Shown here piece by piece: positions 19,743 through 31,452 of a stretch of 57,454 nt of DNA. The notes beneath the pieces are model-generated. The model made no database searches. It saw nothing but the letters and a program-made list of their open reading frames with translations, and was not told where the DNA came from. The translations under genes and the position numbers were made by a program. Within the stretch, counting starts at the first letter, position 1, and each line of letters begins with the position of its first letter. The stretch is from an uncultured bacterium (GTDB taxonomy: Bacteria; Pseudomonadota; Alphaproteobacteria; Rhodospirillales; Rhodospirillaceae), in NCBI GenBank assembly GCA_903888485.1, contig CAISTS010000014.1:1-57454 (forward strand), in the 5' to 3' direction.

Positions 19743-21086
19743 ATGATGACGGTTCGGTGTTCTCTTCGTTTGACGCTCCTTGTCGCGGGCCTCTTGGCGC
19801 TCGCCGGCTGCGATACGCTGAGCGGGATCTTCACATCCGAGGACAAGGACAAGCTACCCGGCACGCGCATCTCGGTGCTGCAGCTCGAACGCGAGCTGCG
19901 CCCCAACGTCGAATCGGTCGATACGCAGATTGTCCTGCCGCGCCCCGAGGATGCGGCGGTGTGGCCGGGCGCGGGCGGTCTGTCGCACCACGCCATGCAT
20001 CACCTGGTGATCGGCGAAGCGCCCAAGCGCGTCTGGACCGTCTCCGCCGGCGAGGGCTCGGGCCTGCGCAACCGCAACTTCGCCGAGCCTGTCGTCGGCG
20101 TCGGGCACATCTACACCATGGACGCCGACGGGCGCGTCTACTGCTTCGATTCAAAGACCGGTAAGCGCCTCTGGCGCATCGAGACCGCGCCTGAGAAGGA
20201 AGAAGACAACGCCTTCCTCGGCGGCGCGCTGGCGCTCGATTCCGGCAAGCTGTTCGTCACCACCGGCGCCGCGCAGGTCGCCGCCTTCGACGCCAACACC
20301 GGCAAGGAAATCTGGCGCGCGAGCGTCGATACGCCCATCCGCGCCGCGCCCACCGTCAACGCCGGCCGCGTTTTTGTCGTCACCGTCGAGAACGAAATCG
20401 TCGCCATCGCCGCCGATACCGGCCGGCGCTTGTGGAATTATTCGGGCTCGACCACGCCGACGATCCTCCTGGGCGGCGCTGCGCCCGCCGTGGACGGCGG
20501 TGTCGTCGTCGCGGCGCTGTCGAGCGGCGAACTCGTCGCGCTGCGCACCGACAACGGCACGCCGCTCTGGAACGAAACCGTCGTCGCCATACGCCGCACC
20601 GAAGCCGCCGCCAGCTTGCCCGACATCGCCGCGCGCGCGGTGATCGACAAGGGCCGCGTCTATGCCGTCGGCCAGTCGGGCGTGCTCGCCGCCGTCGACC
20701 TGCGCACCGGCCGGCGCATCTGGGACGTACCTGTGGCCGGCATCTACGAGCCGTGGATCGCGGGCGACTTCCTCTTTGCCATCACGCTCGACAGCGAAGC
20801 GGTCTGCATCGACGCCCGTTCGGGCCGCATCCTGTGGGTCACACAGCTGCCGCGCTTCGAAGATGAGGAAAGCCGCAAGGGCCGCATCGTCTGGGCGGGT
20901 CCCGCCTTGGCAAGCGACCGTTTGATCCTGGTCGGCTCGAACAGTGAAGCTTTGTCGGTCTCGCCCTATTCCGGCGCCGTGCTCGGCCGTATCGAGCTGC
21001 GCAGCGCGGGATCGCAGTCGCCCGTATTCGCGGGTGGCACGATGTACTTGCTCGACGACGACGGCGATCTGTCCGCGTACCGCTAG
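19743..21086 (+). CDS. bamB: Outer membrane protein assembly factor BamB
   Basis: A 447-aa lipoprotein of the BAM complex, which inserts beta-barrel proteins into the outer membrane. The signal ends in the lipobox LLALAGC (Cys near residue 23). The mature part is an eight-bladed PQQ-type propeller; repeats such as GRVYCFDSKTGKRLWRIE, AAFDANTGKEIWRAS, and AAVDLRTGRRIWDVP show the blade motif. It lies between the YfgM-like gene and der, as in E. coli. ATG 19743 or 19746 may be the start. Confidence 0.9.
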   Translation: MMTVRCSLRLTLLVAGLLALAGCDTLSGIFTSEDKDKLPGTRISVLQLERELRPNVESVDTQIVLPRPEDAAVWPGAGGLSHHAMHHLVIGEAPKRVWTVSAGEGSGLRNRNFAEPVVGVGHIYTMDADGRVYCFDSKTGKRLWRIETAPEKEEDNAFLGGALALDSGKLFVTTGAAQVAAFDANTGKEIWRASVDTPIRAAPTVNAGRVFVVTVENEIVAIAADTGRRLWNYSGSTTPTILLGGAAPAVDGGVVVAALSSGELVALRTDNGTPLWNETVVAIRRTEAAASLPDIAARAVIDKGRVYAVGQSGVLAAVDLRTGRRIWDVPVAGIYEPWIAGDFLFAITLDSEAVCIDARSGRILWVTQLPRFEDEESRKGRIVWAGPALASDRLILVGSNSEALSVSPYSGAVLGRIELRSAGSQSPVFAGGTMYLLDDDGDLSAYR

Positions 21087-21100
21087 AAAAGTGAATTCAT

Positions 21101-22690
21101 ATGAAGGCCCGTCCCCGCAAGGCCGTCCGCAAGACGGGCCCGCGTTCGGCCCGTGGCTATAAGACTGTCCCGTACGCCAATCCGAAGCGTAAGCCCGGAG
21201 CTGCGTCGCAACCCAAGCCCGAGCCGAAGAAACCAAAGCCGCAGCCGCGCCCGCGCAAGCCGGAGGTCGACCTCGACGCACCCGAGCCGGTGCGCGACAT
21301 CAAGCGCCTGCGCCCCTCCATGTTCACCGTCGCCATTGTCGGGCGGCCCAATGTCGGCAAATCGACGCTGTTCAACCGGTTGGTAGGCCGGCGCGAGGCG
21401 CTGGTGCACGACCGGCCCGGCGTCACCCGCGACCGGCGCGTGAGCCAGGGCGAGCTGGCCAACCTTACTTTCACCGTCATCGACACCGCCGGCTACGAAG
21501 ACGCCGCCGCCGATACCCTCGAAGGCGCGATGCTCAGCCAGACCAAGAAGGCCATCGCCGACGCCGACGTGGCGTTGCTGCTGGTCGACGCGCGCGCCGG
21601 CATCACGCCGCTCGACTCGCACTTCGCGGCGCTTCTGCGCCGCTCGCGCACGCCCATCGTGCTGGTGGCCAACAAGTGCGAAGGCAAAGGGCAGGAAAGC
21701 GCGCTCTACGATTCCTTCCGCCTTGGCCTCGGCGATCCCCTTCCCATTTCCGCCGAGCACGGCCAAGGGCTCGATCTGATCTATCACGCGCTCGCCGGCT
21801 TCGCGCCGCCCGAGATGCTCGACCCGGACGACGATGCGCAGCCGACCCCCACCGCGCCCTTGTCCGATCGTCCGCTGCAGCTCGCCATCATCGGCCGGCC
21901 CAACACCGGCAAATCCACGCTGATCAACCGCCTGCTCGGCGAAGACCGCATGCTCACCGGCCCAGAGCCCGGCGTGACGCGCGATTCCATCCCGGTGGAC
22001 TGGCACTACAAGGGTCGCCCGATCCGCATCGTCGATACCGCCGGCGTGCGCCGCCGCGCCAAAGTCACCGACGCGGTCGAGATCCTGTCGGTGGGTGAAA
22101 CTTTCGAGACCATCAAGATGGCCGAGGTGGTGGTTCTCGTGGTCGATGCCGAAGCGGTGCTCGACAACCAGGAACTCACCCTCGCGCGCCACGTCATCGA
22201 CGAAGGCCGCGCGCTGGTCATCGCCGTCAACAAGTGGGACGCCATCAAGGATAAACGCCGCGCGCTGGAGACGCTGGAAGAACGCCTGCGCGATTCCATG
22301 GCGCAGGTGAAAGAAATCCCGACCGTCACCATCTCCGGCCTCACGGGCCTGCGCGTCGATACGCTGATGGACGCGGTGCTGAAGGTGCACGCCACCTGGA
22401 ATACTCACGTGCCCACGGGCCAGCTCAACCGCTGGCTCGGCGCGACCACGCAAGCGCACCCGCCGCCGCTCTCGACTCACAAGCAGCGCATCAAGCTGCG
22501 CTACATGACCCAGGTGAAGACGCGCCCGCCGACCTTCGTGATCTTCTCGACCCGCGCCGGCGATCTGCCCGAAGAATACATGCGCTACCTCGCCAACGGC
22601 CTGCGCGAAGCCTTTGATCTGGGCGGCGTGCCGATCCGGATTTACCTGCGCAAGCCGAAGAATCCGTTTGAGGACGAAGGCGGCAGATAG
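21101..22690 (+). CDS. der: Ribosome-associated GTPase Der (EngA)
   Basis: Double-GTPase required for 50S assembly. G domain 1 has GRPNVGKST (near residue 82) and DTAGYED; G domain 2 has GRPNTGKST and DTAGVRRRAK, then NKWD and the C-terminal KH-like domain. At 529 aa it is longer than usual (about 440-490) because of a 73-residue Arg/Lys/Pro-rich N-terminal extension before MFTVAIVG. No ribosome binding site is evident at 21101; Met at 21320 would give a core-length protein, so the extension may not be translated. Confidence 0.93.
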   Translation: MKARPRKAVRKTGPRSARGYKTVPYANPKRKPGAASQPKPEPKKPKPQPRPRKPEVDLDAPEPVRDIKRLRPSMFTVAIVGRPNVGKSTLFNRLVGRREALVHDRPGVTRDRRVSQGELANLTFTVIDTAGYEDAAADTLEGAMLSQTKKAIADADVALLLVDARAGITPLDSHFAALLRRSRTPIVLVANKCEGKGQESALYDSFRLGLGDPLPISAEHGQGLDLIYHALAGFAPPEMLDPDDDAQPTPTAPLSDRPLQLAIIGRPNTGKSTLINRLLGEDRMLTGPEPGVTRDSIPVDWHYKGRPIRIVDTAGVRRRAKVTDAVEILSVGETFETIKMAEVVVLVVDAEAVLDNQELTLARHVIDEGRALVIAVNKWDAIKDKRRALETLEERLRDSMAQVKEIPTVTISGLTGLRVDTLMDAVLKVHATWNTHVPTGQLNRWLGATTQAHPPPLSTHKQRIKLRYMTQVKTRPPTFVIFSTRAGDLPEEYMRYLANGLREAFDLGGVPIRIYLRKPKNPFEDEGGR

Positions 22691-22694
22691 AAGA

Positions 22695-22722
22695 AGGGCC
22701 GCTCCATCTCTGGAGCGGCCCT
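22695..22722. terminator. Bidirectional terminator between der and the Do protease gene
   Basis: AGGGCCGCTCCA (22695-22706) and its exact complement (22711-22722) form a perfect 12-bp stem with a TCTC loop. On the minus strand the hairpin is followed by TTCTTCT, so it ends the protease gene well; the + side is less T-rich. Confidence 0.75.
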
Positions 22723-22772
22723 CCGTCCTCCCGTCGTCGGTGTCGATGCCGACTTCCGGGCTCCTCCGTTTC

Positions 22773-24263
<1,491 letters not shown>

Positions 24264-24566
24264 TGCCTTTCGACGTCCTTGTTTGCGTTGTGCGCCGTGT
24301 GTGACGGGCGTGAGAAACCCTGAAAAGCGACTCACAAAATCGAGCTGGGACAGCCCATCGGCGCTGCAGGGCAATTTTGGACCAGACAGCGCGTGCTTCA
24401 AGAAGCCCTGACAGCGTTGTAATTCCGGGGTTGTATCTGCTAACGGCGGAATACCGCCAAAGTTCACCAAACCCCCGGCGAACTTTCGATTTTGTAACCG
24501 CCAGGTTTCGCGCCCGGGGCGCGGGGCTAGCTTTTGGTGTAGGATTTCCGGCACGGGAGGTCCCTC
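24264..24566. other. Divergent intergenic region between the protease and msrP
   Basis: About 300 bp without a credible gene. It holds a small inverted repeat GGCGG-AATA-CCGCC (24445-24458). On the minus strand CTTGAA (24402-24397) could be a heat-shock-type -35 for the protease, but the -10 17 bp downstream (CAAAAT) is poor. GGGAGG before 24567 is the msrP ribosome binding site. Confidence 0.4.
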
Positions 24567-25535
<969 letters not shown>

Positions 25536-25559
25536 GGCAAAGGTGCCGCCACCACTCCA

Positions 25560-25610
25560 CCGTCATCCTCGGGACGCGCTTCGCGCGTTCAAGGATGAGG
25601 ACGGTTTATT
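25560..25610. terminator. Bidirectional terminator between msrP and the SDR gene
   Basis: A nested hairpin: outer CCGTC (25560-25564) with GACGG (25600-25604), ATCCT with AGGAT, and inner ACGCGC with GCGCGT around TTC. TTTATT follows on the + side. The sequence also resembles the palindromic intergenic repeats of alphaproteobacteria. Confidence 0.55.
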
Positions 25611-26316
25611 GCGCGTCCACCCGCGCGCCGTTCAACGCGCAGGACGGCTCGGCGAGTTTCACGAAGGCTTCGGTGATCGCTTCGGGCGGCACGGGCTTGG
25701 CCGGGTCCTCGCCCGGGAAGGCCAGCTTGCGCAGATTAGTGGCGACTGGACCGGGATTGAGGATGTTGGCGCGCACGTTGGTATGCGCGACTTCGTTGGC
25801 GTAGATCTTCACCATGTGCTCGAGCGCGGCCTTGGAGACGGCATAGGGCCCCCAATACATGCGCGGGTCCACACCCACAGCCGAGGTCACGAAGATCGCG
25901 CGGCCCGCGTCGGAGGCGCGCAGCAGAGGATCGAGCGCCCGCAAGAGCCGCCAGTTGGCGGTGAGATTGACGTCGAAAATCTCCGCCCACATTTTGGGCG
26001 TGTAGTGACCGATGGGCGACAGCTGGCCGAGCGTGGCGGCATTGGCGCACAGGATATCGAGCTTGCCGAAGCGCTGATGCAGCGCCGCGCCGATCTGGTC
26101 GAGCTTGTCGAAGTCCTTGATGTTGTCATTGATCAGGACGGCGGATTTGCCGGTGGTTTTCCGGATCTCATCGTCGAGCTCTTCAAGGCCGCCGAGTGTA
26201 CGGGCGAAGGCGATCACCTGGGCGCCTTCCTGGGCATACCTCAAGGCAACCGCACGGCCGATGCCGCGCGAGGCGCCGGTCACCAGCGCGATACGGCCTT
26301 CGAGACGGCCGCTCAT
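25606..26316 (-). CDS. SDR family NAD(P)-dependent oxidoreductase
   Basis: A 236-aa classical short-chain dehydrogenase. Cofactor site TGASRGIG lies near residue 13, then LCANAATLG in place of NNAG, and the catalytic Ser (FVTSAVG) with Tyr-xxx-Lys (YAVSKAA). The substrate is unknown. ATG 26316 overlaps the purF stop as ATGA, so it is translated as the last gene of the dnaB-purF operon. This position downstream of purF is conserved in many alphaproteobacteria. Confidence 0.88.
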   Translation of the reverse strand: MSGRLEGRIALVTGASRGIGRAVALRYAQEGAQVIAFARTLGGLEELDDEIRKTTGKSAVLINDNIKDFDKLDQIGAALHQRFGKLDILCANAATLGQLSPIGHYTPKMWAEIFDVNLTANWRLLRALDPLLRASDAGRAIFVTSAVGVDPRMYWGPYAVSKAALEHMVKIYANEVAHTNVRANILNPGPVATNLRKLAFPGEDPAKPVPPEAITEAFVKLAEPSCALNGARVDAQ

Positions 26317-27794
26317 GCGGGCTGACGTTCTTCGCTGAGCAGCGAGAGCTGCTTGGGTTGGATGGCGGCGTTCTTGTCGGTCAGCGGCAAGGGGTAATCG
26401 CCGGTGAAGCAGGCATCGCAATACTGCGGATGCTCTGAACTACGCCTTGCTTCGCCCACGGCCCTGTAGAGACCATCGATGGAGATGAAGGCGAGGCTGT
26501 CCACGCCCAGCAGCTTGGCCATGCTGGCTAGGTCGTGCTGCGCGGCCAAGAGGTTGTCGTAATCGGGTGTGTCGATGCCGAAGAAGCACGGATGCGCCGT
26601 CGGCGGCGAGGAGATGCGCAAGTGCACTTCGGTCGCGCCGGCTTGGCGCACCATATCGACGATCTTGATCGAGGTCGTGCCGCGCACGATGGAATCATCC
26701 ACCAGCACGACACGCTTGCCGGCCAGCACTTCTTTGTTCGGGTTGTGCTTGCGCTTCACGCCCAGGTGACGCGTCTTGTCGGTGGGCTGGATGAAGGTGC
26801 GCCCGACGTAGTGGTTGCGGATGATGCCGTATTCGAACGGAATGCCCGAGGCCGCTGCGAAACCCAGCGCCGCCGGCACGCCGGAGTCCGGCACCGGCAC
26901 GACCACGTCGACATCGCACGGGCTTTCCTTGGCGAGCTGCGCGCCGATCTGCTTGCGCACTTCGTAAACGCTGTGGCCTTCGCTGATGCTGTCGGGGCGC
27001 GCGAAGTAGATGTACTCGAAGATGCAGAAACGCGGGTGCTGCTTGGGGAAAGGCTTCAAGCTGCGAATTTCATTGTGGGTGATGATGATCACCTCGCCGG
27101 GATCGACGTTGCGCACGAATTCGGCGCCAATGATGTCGAGCGCGCAGGTCTCCGAGCAGAGGATGTAACTCTTATCGAGTTTACCGAGCACGAGCGGGCG
27201 CACACCCAATGGGTCGCGCGCGCCGATCAGCGTCGTGTTGGTCATGCAGACGAAGGAATAGGCGCCTTCGATCTGGCGCAGGGCGTCGATCAGGCGCTCC
27301 TCGAAGGTGTTCTCGTCGCTGATGGCGATGAGGTGCGTGACCACTTCGGTGTCGGAGGTGGACTGGAACAGGCAGCCGCGCTTTTGCAGCTCCTTGCGGA
27401 TGGTCAGTGCGTTGGTCAGGTTGCCGTTGTGGGCGATGGCAAAGCCGCCGAAATCGAACTCGGCGAACAGGGGCTGCACGTTGCGCAAGATGGTGCCGCC
27501 GGTGGTGGCGTAGCGCGTGTGGCCCACGGCCAAATCGCCCGTGAGGCGGTTCATCACCGCATCGTCTTTGAAATTCTCCGACACATGGCCCATGCCGCGG
27601 TGGCTGTTGAACTGCCGCCCGTCGTAGCTGACGATGCCGGCCGCTTCCTGACCGCGGTGCTGGAGGGCATGCAGGCCAAGGGCGGTGTGCACCGCCGCGT
27701 CGGGATCGCCGAGGATGCCGAAGACCCCACACTCTTCCTTGAGATGGTCGCCGTCCTGGTCAAAGGGGTCGGTAAGATTCGGGGCTTCGCTCAT
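26313..27794 (-). CDS. purF: Amidophosphoribosyltransferase
   Basis: First committed step of purine synthesis: PRPP plus glutamine gives phosphoribosylamine. The 493-aa protein has an N-terminal propeptide ending before ECGVFGIL, whose Cys (near residue 22) is the Ntn nucleophile. The PRPP loop is [15 protein letters not shown]-terminal [11 protein letters not shown] carries the CxxC-type cysteines that, with upstream Cys, bind a 4Fe-4S cluster in the Bacillus-type enzyme. Its start overlaps the cvpA stop by 4 bases. Confidence 0.96.
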   Translation of the reverse strand: MSEAPNLTDPFDQDGDHLKEECGVFGILGDPDAAVHTALGLHALQHRGQEAAGIVSYDGRQFNSHRGMGHVSENFKDDAVMNRLTGDLAVGHTRYATTGGTILRNVQPLFAEFDFGGFAIAHNGNLTNALTIRKELQKRGCLFQSTSDTEVVTHLIAISDENTFEERLIDALRQIEGAYSFVCMTNTTLIGARDPLGVRPLVLGKLDKSYILCSETCALDIIGAEFVRNVDPGEVIIITHNEIRSLKPFPKQHPRFCIFEYIYFARPDSISEGHSVYEVRKQIGAQLAKESPCDVDVVVPVPDSGVPAALGFAAASGIPFEYGIIRNHYVGRTFIQPTDKTRHLGVKRKHNPNKEVLAGKRVVLVDDSIVRGTTSIKIVDMVRQAGATEVHLRISSPPTAHPCFFGIDTPDYDNLLAAQHDLASMAKLLGVDSLAFISIDGLYRAVGEARRSSEHPQYCDACFTGDYPLPLTDKNAAIQPKQLSLLSEERQPA

Positions 27795-28480
27795 TGCGCG
27801 CCTCCGGAAGCGGGTGTCTCGCTACGTTCGATCAAGGAATCCAAGGCGCCCCGGTCCTTATCCTGATAGCCGCCGTCGGTCTTGGCGCCGTCCTTGGCCG
27901 CGGCGCCTTGCGGCGTCGGCGTGGTCAGGCGCTCCAAGGTTTCCTTGGCGTTCATGGCTTTGGCGGCGCCACTCTTAGCAGCATCGCCCGCGGCGAGGAA
28001 GGTGGATGGCACCACGGCTTTGAGGGTGTCGGCGGTCATTTCGATGATCGGCAGGGTTTTGGCCTGGGCCATCCACTGCGGTCGGCGGCTGGTGAGCCAA
28101 TCGGTGATGATCAGGCCAACGCCCAGGATCACCAATGCTCTGGCGAGGCCGAAGGCAAAACCCAGCGAGCGATCGAGGTTGTTGAGGGCGCTTTTCTGGA
28201 TACTGCGCGCCACGGCGTTGGTCAGGATCGACAGGAACAGGAGTACGGCGAGGAAAATGATCACGGCGGCGGCGGAATCGGCGGCCCAGTCTATGGGGAT
28301 CACCTTGCGGGCCAAGGGCCGCGCGAACGGCAGGCCCTGGACAGCGGCCAGAACCGCGCCGACCCAGGCGGCAATCGACAGCACCTCGTGCACAAAACCG
28401 CGCATGAAGGCGAGCAGCGCCGAAATCAGCAGCACGATGCCGACCGTCAGGTCGAGGCCGTTGATCGGGAAATCAGCCAT
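27791..28480 (-). CDS. cvpA: CvpA family membrane protein
   Basis: A 229-aa inner-membrane protein with about four hydrophobic spans in the first 120 residues (LDLTVGIVLLISALLAFMRG onward), then a cytosolic or periplasmic Ala/Lys/Thr-rich tail. The ALLAFMRGFVHEVLSIAAW segment is the CvpA signature. Homologs lie next to purF in most proteobacteria; they affect colicin V export and envelope stress, but the molecular function is unsettled. ATG 28480 shares one base with the radA stop (TGATG). The longer open frame upstream is radA antiframe. Confidence 0.88.
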   Translation of the reverse strand: MADFPINGLDLTVGIVLLISALLAFMRGFVHEVLSIAAWVGAVLAAVQGLPFARPLARKVIPIDWAADSAAAVIIFLAVLLFLSILTNAVARSIQKSALNNLDRSLGFAFGLARALVILGVGLIITDWLTSRRPQWMAQAKTLPIIEMTADTLKAVVPSTFLAAGDAAKSGAAKAMNAKETLERLTTPTPQGAAAKDGAKTDGGYQDKDRGALDSLIERSETPASGGAQ

Positions 28481-29898
28481 CAGTGTCCACCGCCATGCTG
28501 CCGGCGGCCGGATGACTCTTTCGGGGCGTCTGCGAATTGGCTCACGACGTCCTGCACGTGTCCCATGTCTTCGAGGATCAAGGGGCTCTTGCCCTCGTCG
28601 CTCTTCTTGTCGCGGCGCGCCGGGCGCGGCACCCAGGCCCTTTTGAATCCGAGCTTGGCGGCTTCCTTCAGGCGCAGGTCGCGTTGGGCGACCGCGCGCA
28701 CTTCGCCCGACAAACCCACTTCGCCGAAGACCACCGCGTCGGCCGGCACGGGCTGGCCGGTCAGCGCCGAAATCAGCGCCGCCGCGACGGCGAGATCTGC
28801 AGCCGGCTCCTGAATCCGCAAGCCGCCAGCGACGTTGAGATATATGTCGTGCCCGCTGAACGCAAGGTCGGCCCGGGCCTCCAATACCGCCATCACCATG
28901 TTGAGGCGCGCCATGTCCCAGCCGACGGCGGCGCGGCGCGGCGTGCCCAGGGTGGAGGGCGCCACAAGCGCCTGAATTTCCACGAGAACCGGACGCGTAC
29001 CCTCGATGCCCGCGAAAACGCAGCTCCCGCTGACGTTGCCGCGGCGCTCGGCCAGGAACAACGCTGACGGGTTGAGGACCTCGGACAATCCCGCATCGGT
29101 CATCTCGAACACGCCGATCTCGTCCGTAGGGCCGAACCGGTTCTTCACGGCGCGTAAGATTCGGAACTGATGGCCCCGGTCGCCCTCGAAATACAGCACG
29201 GTGTCGACCATGTGCTCGAGCACACGCGGGCCGGCCAGCGTGCCTTCCTTGGTGACGTGGCCCACCAGGAACAGGGTGAAGCCGCGCTTCTTGGCCACCC
29301 GGATCAGCTCGTGGGCGCATGTGCGCACTTGGGTCACGGTGCCCGGCGCGGAATCTGCCGTGTCGGAATACATGGTCTGGATGGAATCGATCACAACCAC
29401 ATCTGGGATCGTGCCGGTCTCCAGGCTCGCGACAATGTCGCGCACGTTGGTGGCGGAGGCCAGCTGCACGGACGCGGTCGCTAAGCCAAGGCGCTGGGCG
29501 CGCAGCCGCACTTGATCGACCGATTCTTCACCCGTGATGTAGACGCAGGCCGCTTTTGCCGCGAGGAGTGCTGTGGCCTGCAAGAGCAGCGTCGATTTGC
29601 CGATGCCGGGGTCGCCGCCGACCAGGATGGCCGAACCCGCGACGAGCCCACCTCCACACACCCGATCCAGTTCGCCGATGGTCGTCGTGCGGCGCGGGGG
29701 CGGTGCGCTGGCGCCTTTCAAATCGACGAAGTCGATCTTGCGCCCGCCTTTGCCGCCGCTGACGCCTTTGGGCAGCGCTTCGCGCGGGGCTTCCTCGACG
29801 ATCGTGTTCCATTCACCGCAGGCTTCGCACTTGCCGGCCCAGCGCGGCGCAGCGGCGCCGCAAGCCTGACAGACGAAGGTTTTGGTGTTCTTCGCCAC
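28480..29898 (-). CDS. radA: DNA repair protein RadA (branch migration helicase)
   Basis: RecA-like ATPase that promotes branch migration in recombination. The 472-aa protein has a C4 zinc finger (Cys 10, 13, 24, 27), Walker A GGDPGIGKST near residue 100, the RadA-specific KNRFG motif near residue 257, and a C-terminal Lon-protease-like domain. It starts with GTG 29898, which shares its G with the mlaF TAG stop. The end is His/Gly-rich (RRQHGGGH). Confidence 0.95.
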   Translation of the reverse strand: MAKNTKTFVCQACGAAAPRWAGKCEACGEWNTIVEEAPREALPKGVSGGKGGRKIDFVDLKGASAPPPRRTTTIGELDRVCGGGLVAGSAILVGGDPGIGKSTLLLQATALLAAKAACVYITGEESVDQVRLRAQRLGLATASVQLASATNVRDIVASLETGTIPDVVVIDSIQTMYSDTADSAPGTVTQVRTCAHELIRVAKKRGFTLFLVGHVTKEGTLAGPRVLEHMVDTVLYFEGDRGHQFRILRAVKNRFGPTDEIGVFEMTDAGLSEVLNPSALFLAERRGNVSGSCVFAGIEGTRPVLVEIQALVAPSTLGTPRRAAVGWDMARLNMVMAVLEARADLAFSGHDIYLNVAGGLRIQEPAADLAVAAALISALTGQPVPADAVVFGEVGLSGEVRAVAQRDLRLKEAAKLGFKRAWVPRPARRDKKSDEGKSPLILEDMGHVQDVVSQFADAPKESSGRRQHGGGH

Positions 29899-30671
29899 TA
29901 CCGCCGCACCTGCATCTTGATGGGACCTTCGGCGGCGCCGTTCACGAATTGCTGCACGTAAGGATTGCCGCTGTTATCGACGGTGCCGGCGGGGCCATCC
30001 CAGATCAACTTGCCCTCGTAAAGCATGGTGATGCGGTCGGCGATCTTGCGCGCCGAATGCATGTCGTGGGTGATGGACAGGGCGGTGATACCCTGCTTCT
30101 TGACCACCGAGATAATCAAGTCATTGATCACATCGGCCATGATCGGATCGAGCCCCGTGGTCGGTTCGTCGAAAAATACGATCTCGGGTTCGCCGGCGAT
30201 GGCGCGCGCGAGGCCCACGCGCTTTTGCATGCCGCCCGACAGTTCCGACGGCGACAGCTCGGCGACATCGGCGGACAGGCCCACCTTCGCCAGCGTCTCG
30301 ATGGCGCGATCCTTGGCTTGTTTGCGGCCGATATGCTCGCGCTGGATCACGCCGAAGGCGACGTTCTCCCACACCGGCAAGCTGTCGAAGAGAGCGCCGC
30401 CCTGGAACAGCATGCCGAACTTTCTGTTCACCTCGTCGCGCTGGCTCGCGGGAACTTGCGTCACGTCCTGCCCATCGACCTCGATGACACCGGAGTCCGC
30501 GAGTATGATGCCGATGATCGATTTGATCATCACCGACTTGCCGGTGCCCGAGCCGCCGATCACCACCACCGACTCACCTTTGGCGATGTCGAGGTCGATG
30601 CCGGCCAGTACGCGCTTGCTGCCGAAGGATTTGCGCACATCGCGCAGGCGGATTTTGGGCGTTGCGTTCAT
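29898..30671 (-). CDS. mlaF: MlaF-type ABC transporter ATP-binding protein
   Basis: ATPase of the MCE-type lipid transporter that keeps the outer membrane asymmetric. The 257-aa protein has Walker A GGSGTGKSV (near residue 38), signature LSGGMQKRVGL, Walker B IVFFDEPTTGLDP and H-loop SITHDM. The frame is open much further upstream, but homologs begin near MNATPKIRLRDVRKSFG and this ATG overlaps the mlaE stop as ATGA. No mlaD (MCE) gene is adjacent; radA follows. Confidence 0.9.
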   Translation of the reverse strand: MNATPKIRLRDVRKSFGSKRVLAGIDLDIAKGESVVVIGGSGTGKSVMIKSIIGIILADSGVIEVDGQDVTQVPASQRDEVNRKFGMLFQGGALFDSLPVWENVAFGVIQREHIGRKQAKDRAIETLAKVGLSADVAELSPSELSGGMQKRVGLARAIAGEPEIVFFDEPTTGLDPIMADVINDLIISVVKKQGITALSITHDMHSARKIADRITMLYEGKLIWDGPAGTVDNSGNPYVQQFVNGAAEGPIKMQVRR

Positions 30672-31447
30672 GTGCCGAAGAACAATTCGGTGATGATGTA
30701 GTTGAAGGTCAGGATCAGGATCGACGACGAGACCACGGCGTTGGTGGTCGCCGCGCCCACACCCTGCGCGCCGCCTTTGGAGTGATAGCCCGCGTAGCAG
30801 CCCATGAGCGCGATCAGGAAACCGAAGACCGCGGCCTTCACCAGGCCCGAGATCACGTCGAGCGGCTCCAACATGTCGTAACTGTTGGTGATGTAGGCGG
30901 CGGGGTTGAACCCGAGCTTGTAGACGCTGACGACGAAGCCGCCGAAGACACCGATGATGTCGGCGACCAGCACCAGGGCCGGCAGCATCAGAAGACCCGC
31001 GATCAAACGCGGCACGACCAGGTACTTGAACGGATTGGTCGACAGCGTGGTGAGCGCATCGATCTGTTCGGTGACGCGCATGGTGCCGATCTCGGCGGCC
31101 ATGCTCGCCCCGATGCGGCCCGCCACCATCAGGCCGGCCAGCACGGGACCCAATTCGCGCGTCAGCGAAATGATGACGACATTCGCGACAGCGGTTTCCG
31201 ATCCCGCGGCAAAGCGCGCGAAGCCGGTATAGCTCTGCAGCGCCAGCACCATGCCCGAGAAGATCGCGGTCAGGCCCACGACCGGCAGCGAGTAGTAGCC
31301 GATGTCGATCATCTGCCGCCCGATGTGGCGCGGATACAAGGGCGGGCGCACACAATGCGAGAGCGCGGTCGCGGTGAAGATGGTCAGGCGGCCAAGGTGT
31401 CCGAGGAAGGCCAGCACCACGGAGCCAATGAGGGCGAGGAAATTCAT
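30668..31447 (-). CDS. mlaE: MlaE-type ABC transporter permease
   Basis: A 259-aa inner-membrane protein of the MlaE family, with about five to six spans. Typical segments are YYSLPVVGLTAIFSGMVLALQSY, ELGPVLAGLMVAGRIGASMAAEIGTM and the C-terminal GAATTNAVVSSSILILTFNYI. It forms the membrane core of the lipid transporter with MlaF. It starts five bases after alr ends, in the same operon. Confidence 0.92.
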   Translation of the reverse strand: MNFLALIGSVVLAFLGHLGRLTIFTATALSHCVRPPLYPRHIGRQMIDIGYYSLPVVGLTAIFSGMVLALQSYTGFARFAAGSETAVANVVIISLTRELGPVLAGLMVAGRIGASMAAEIGTMRVTEQIDALTTLSTNPFKYLVVPRLIAGLLMLPALVLVADIIGVFGGFVVSVYKLGFNPAAYITNSYDMLEPLDVISGLVKAAVFGFLIALMGCYAGYHSKGGAQGVGAATTNAVVSSSILILTFNYIITELFFGT

Positions 31448-31452
31448 GCGGC

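Noticed and set aside
26535..27866. 443-aa plus-strand ORF opposite purF
   Set aside because: Antisense to the well-supported purF; no domain pattern.
28481..29320. N-terminal extension of cvpA over radA
   Set aside because: Arg/Gly-rich antiframe of radA; CvpA homologs start at MADFPINGLD and that ATG is coupled to the radA stop.
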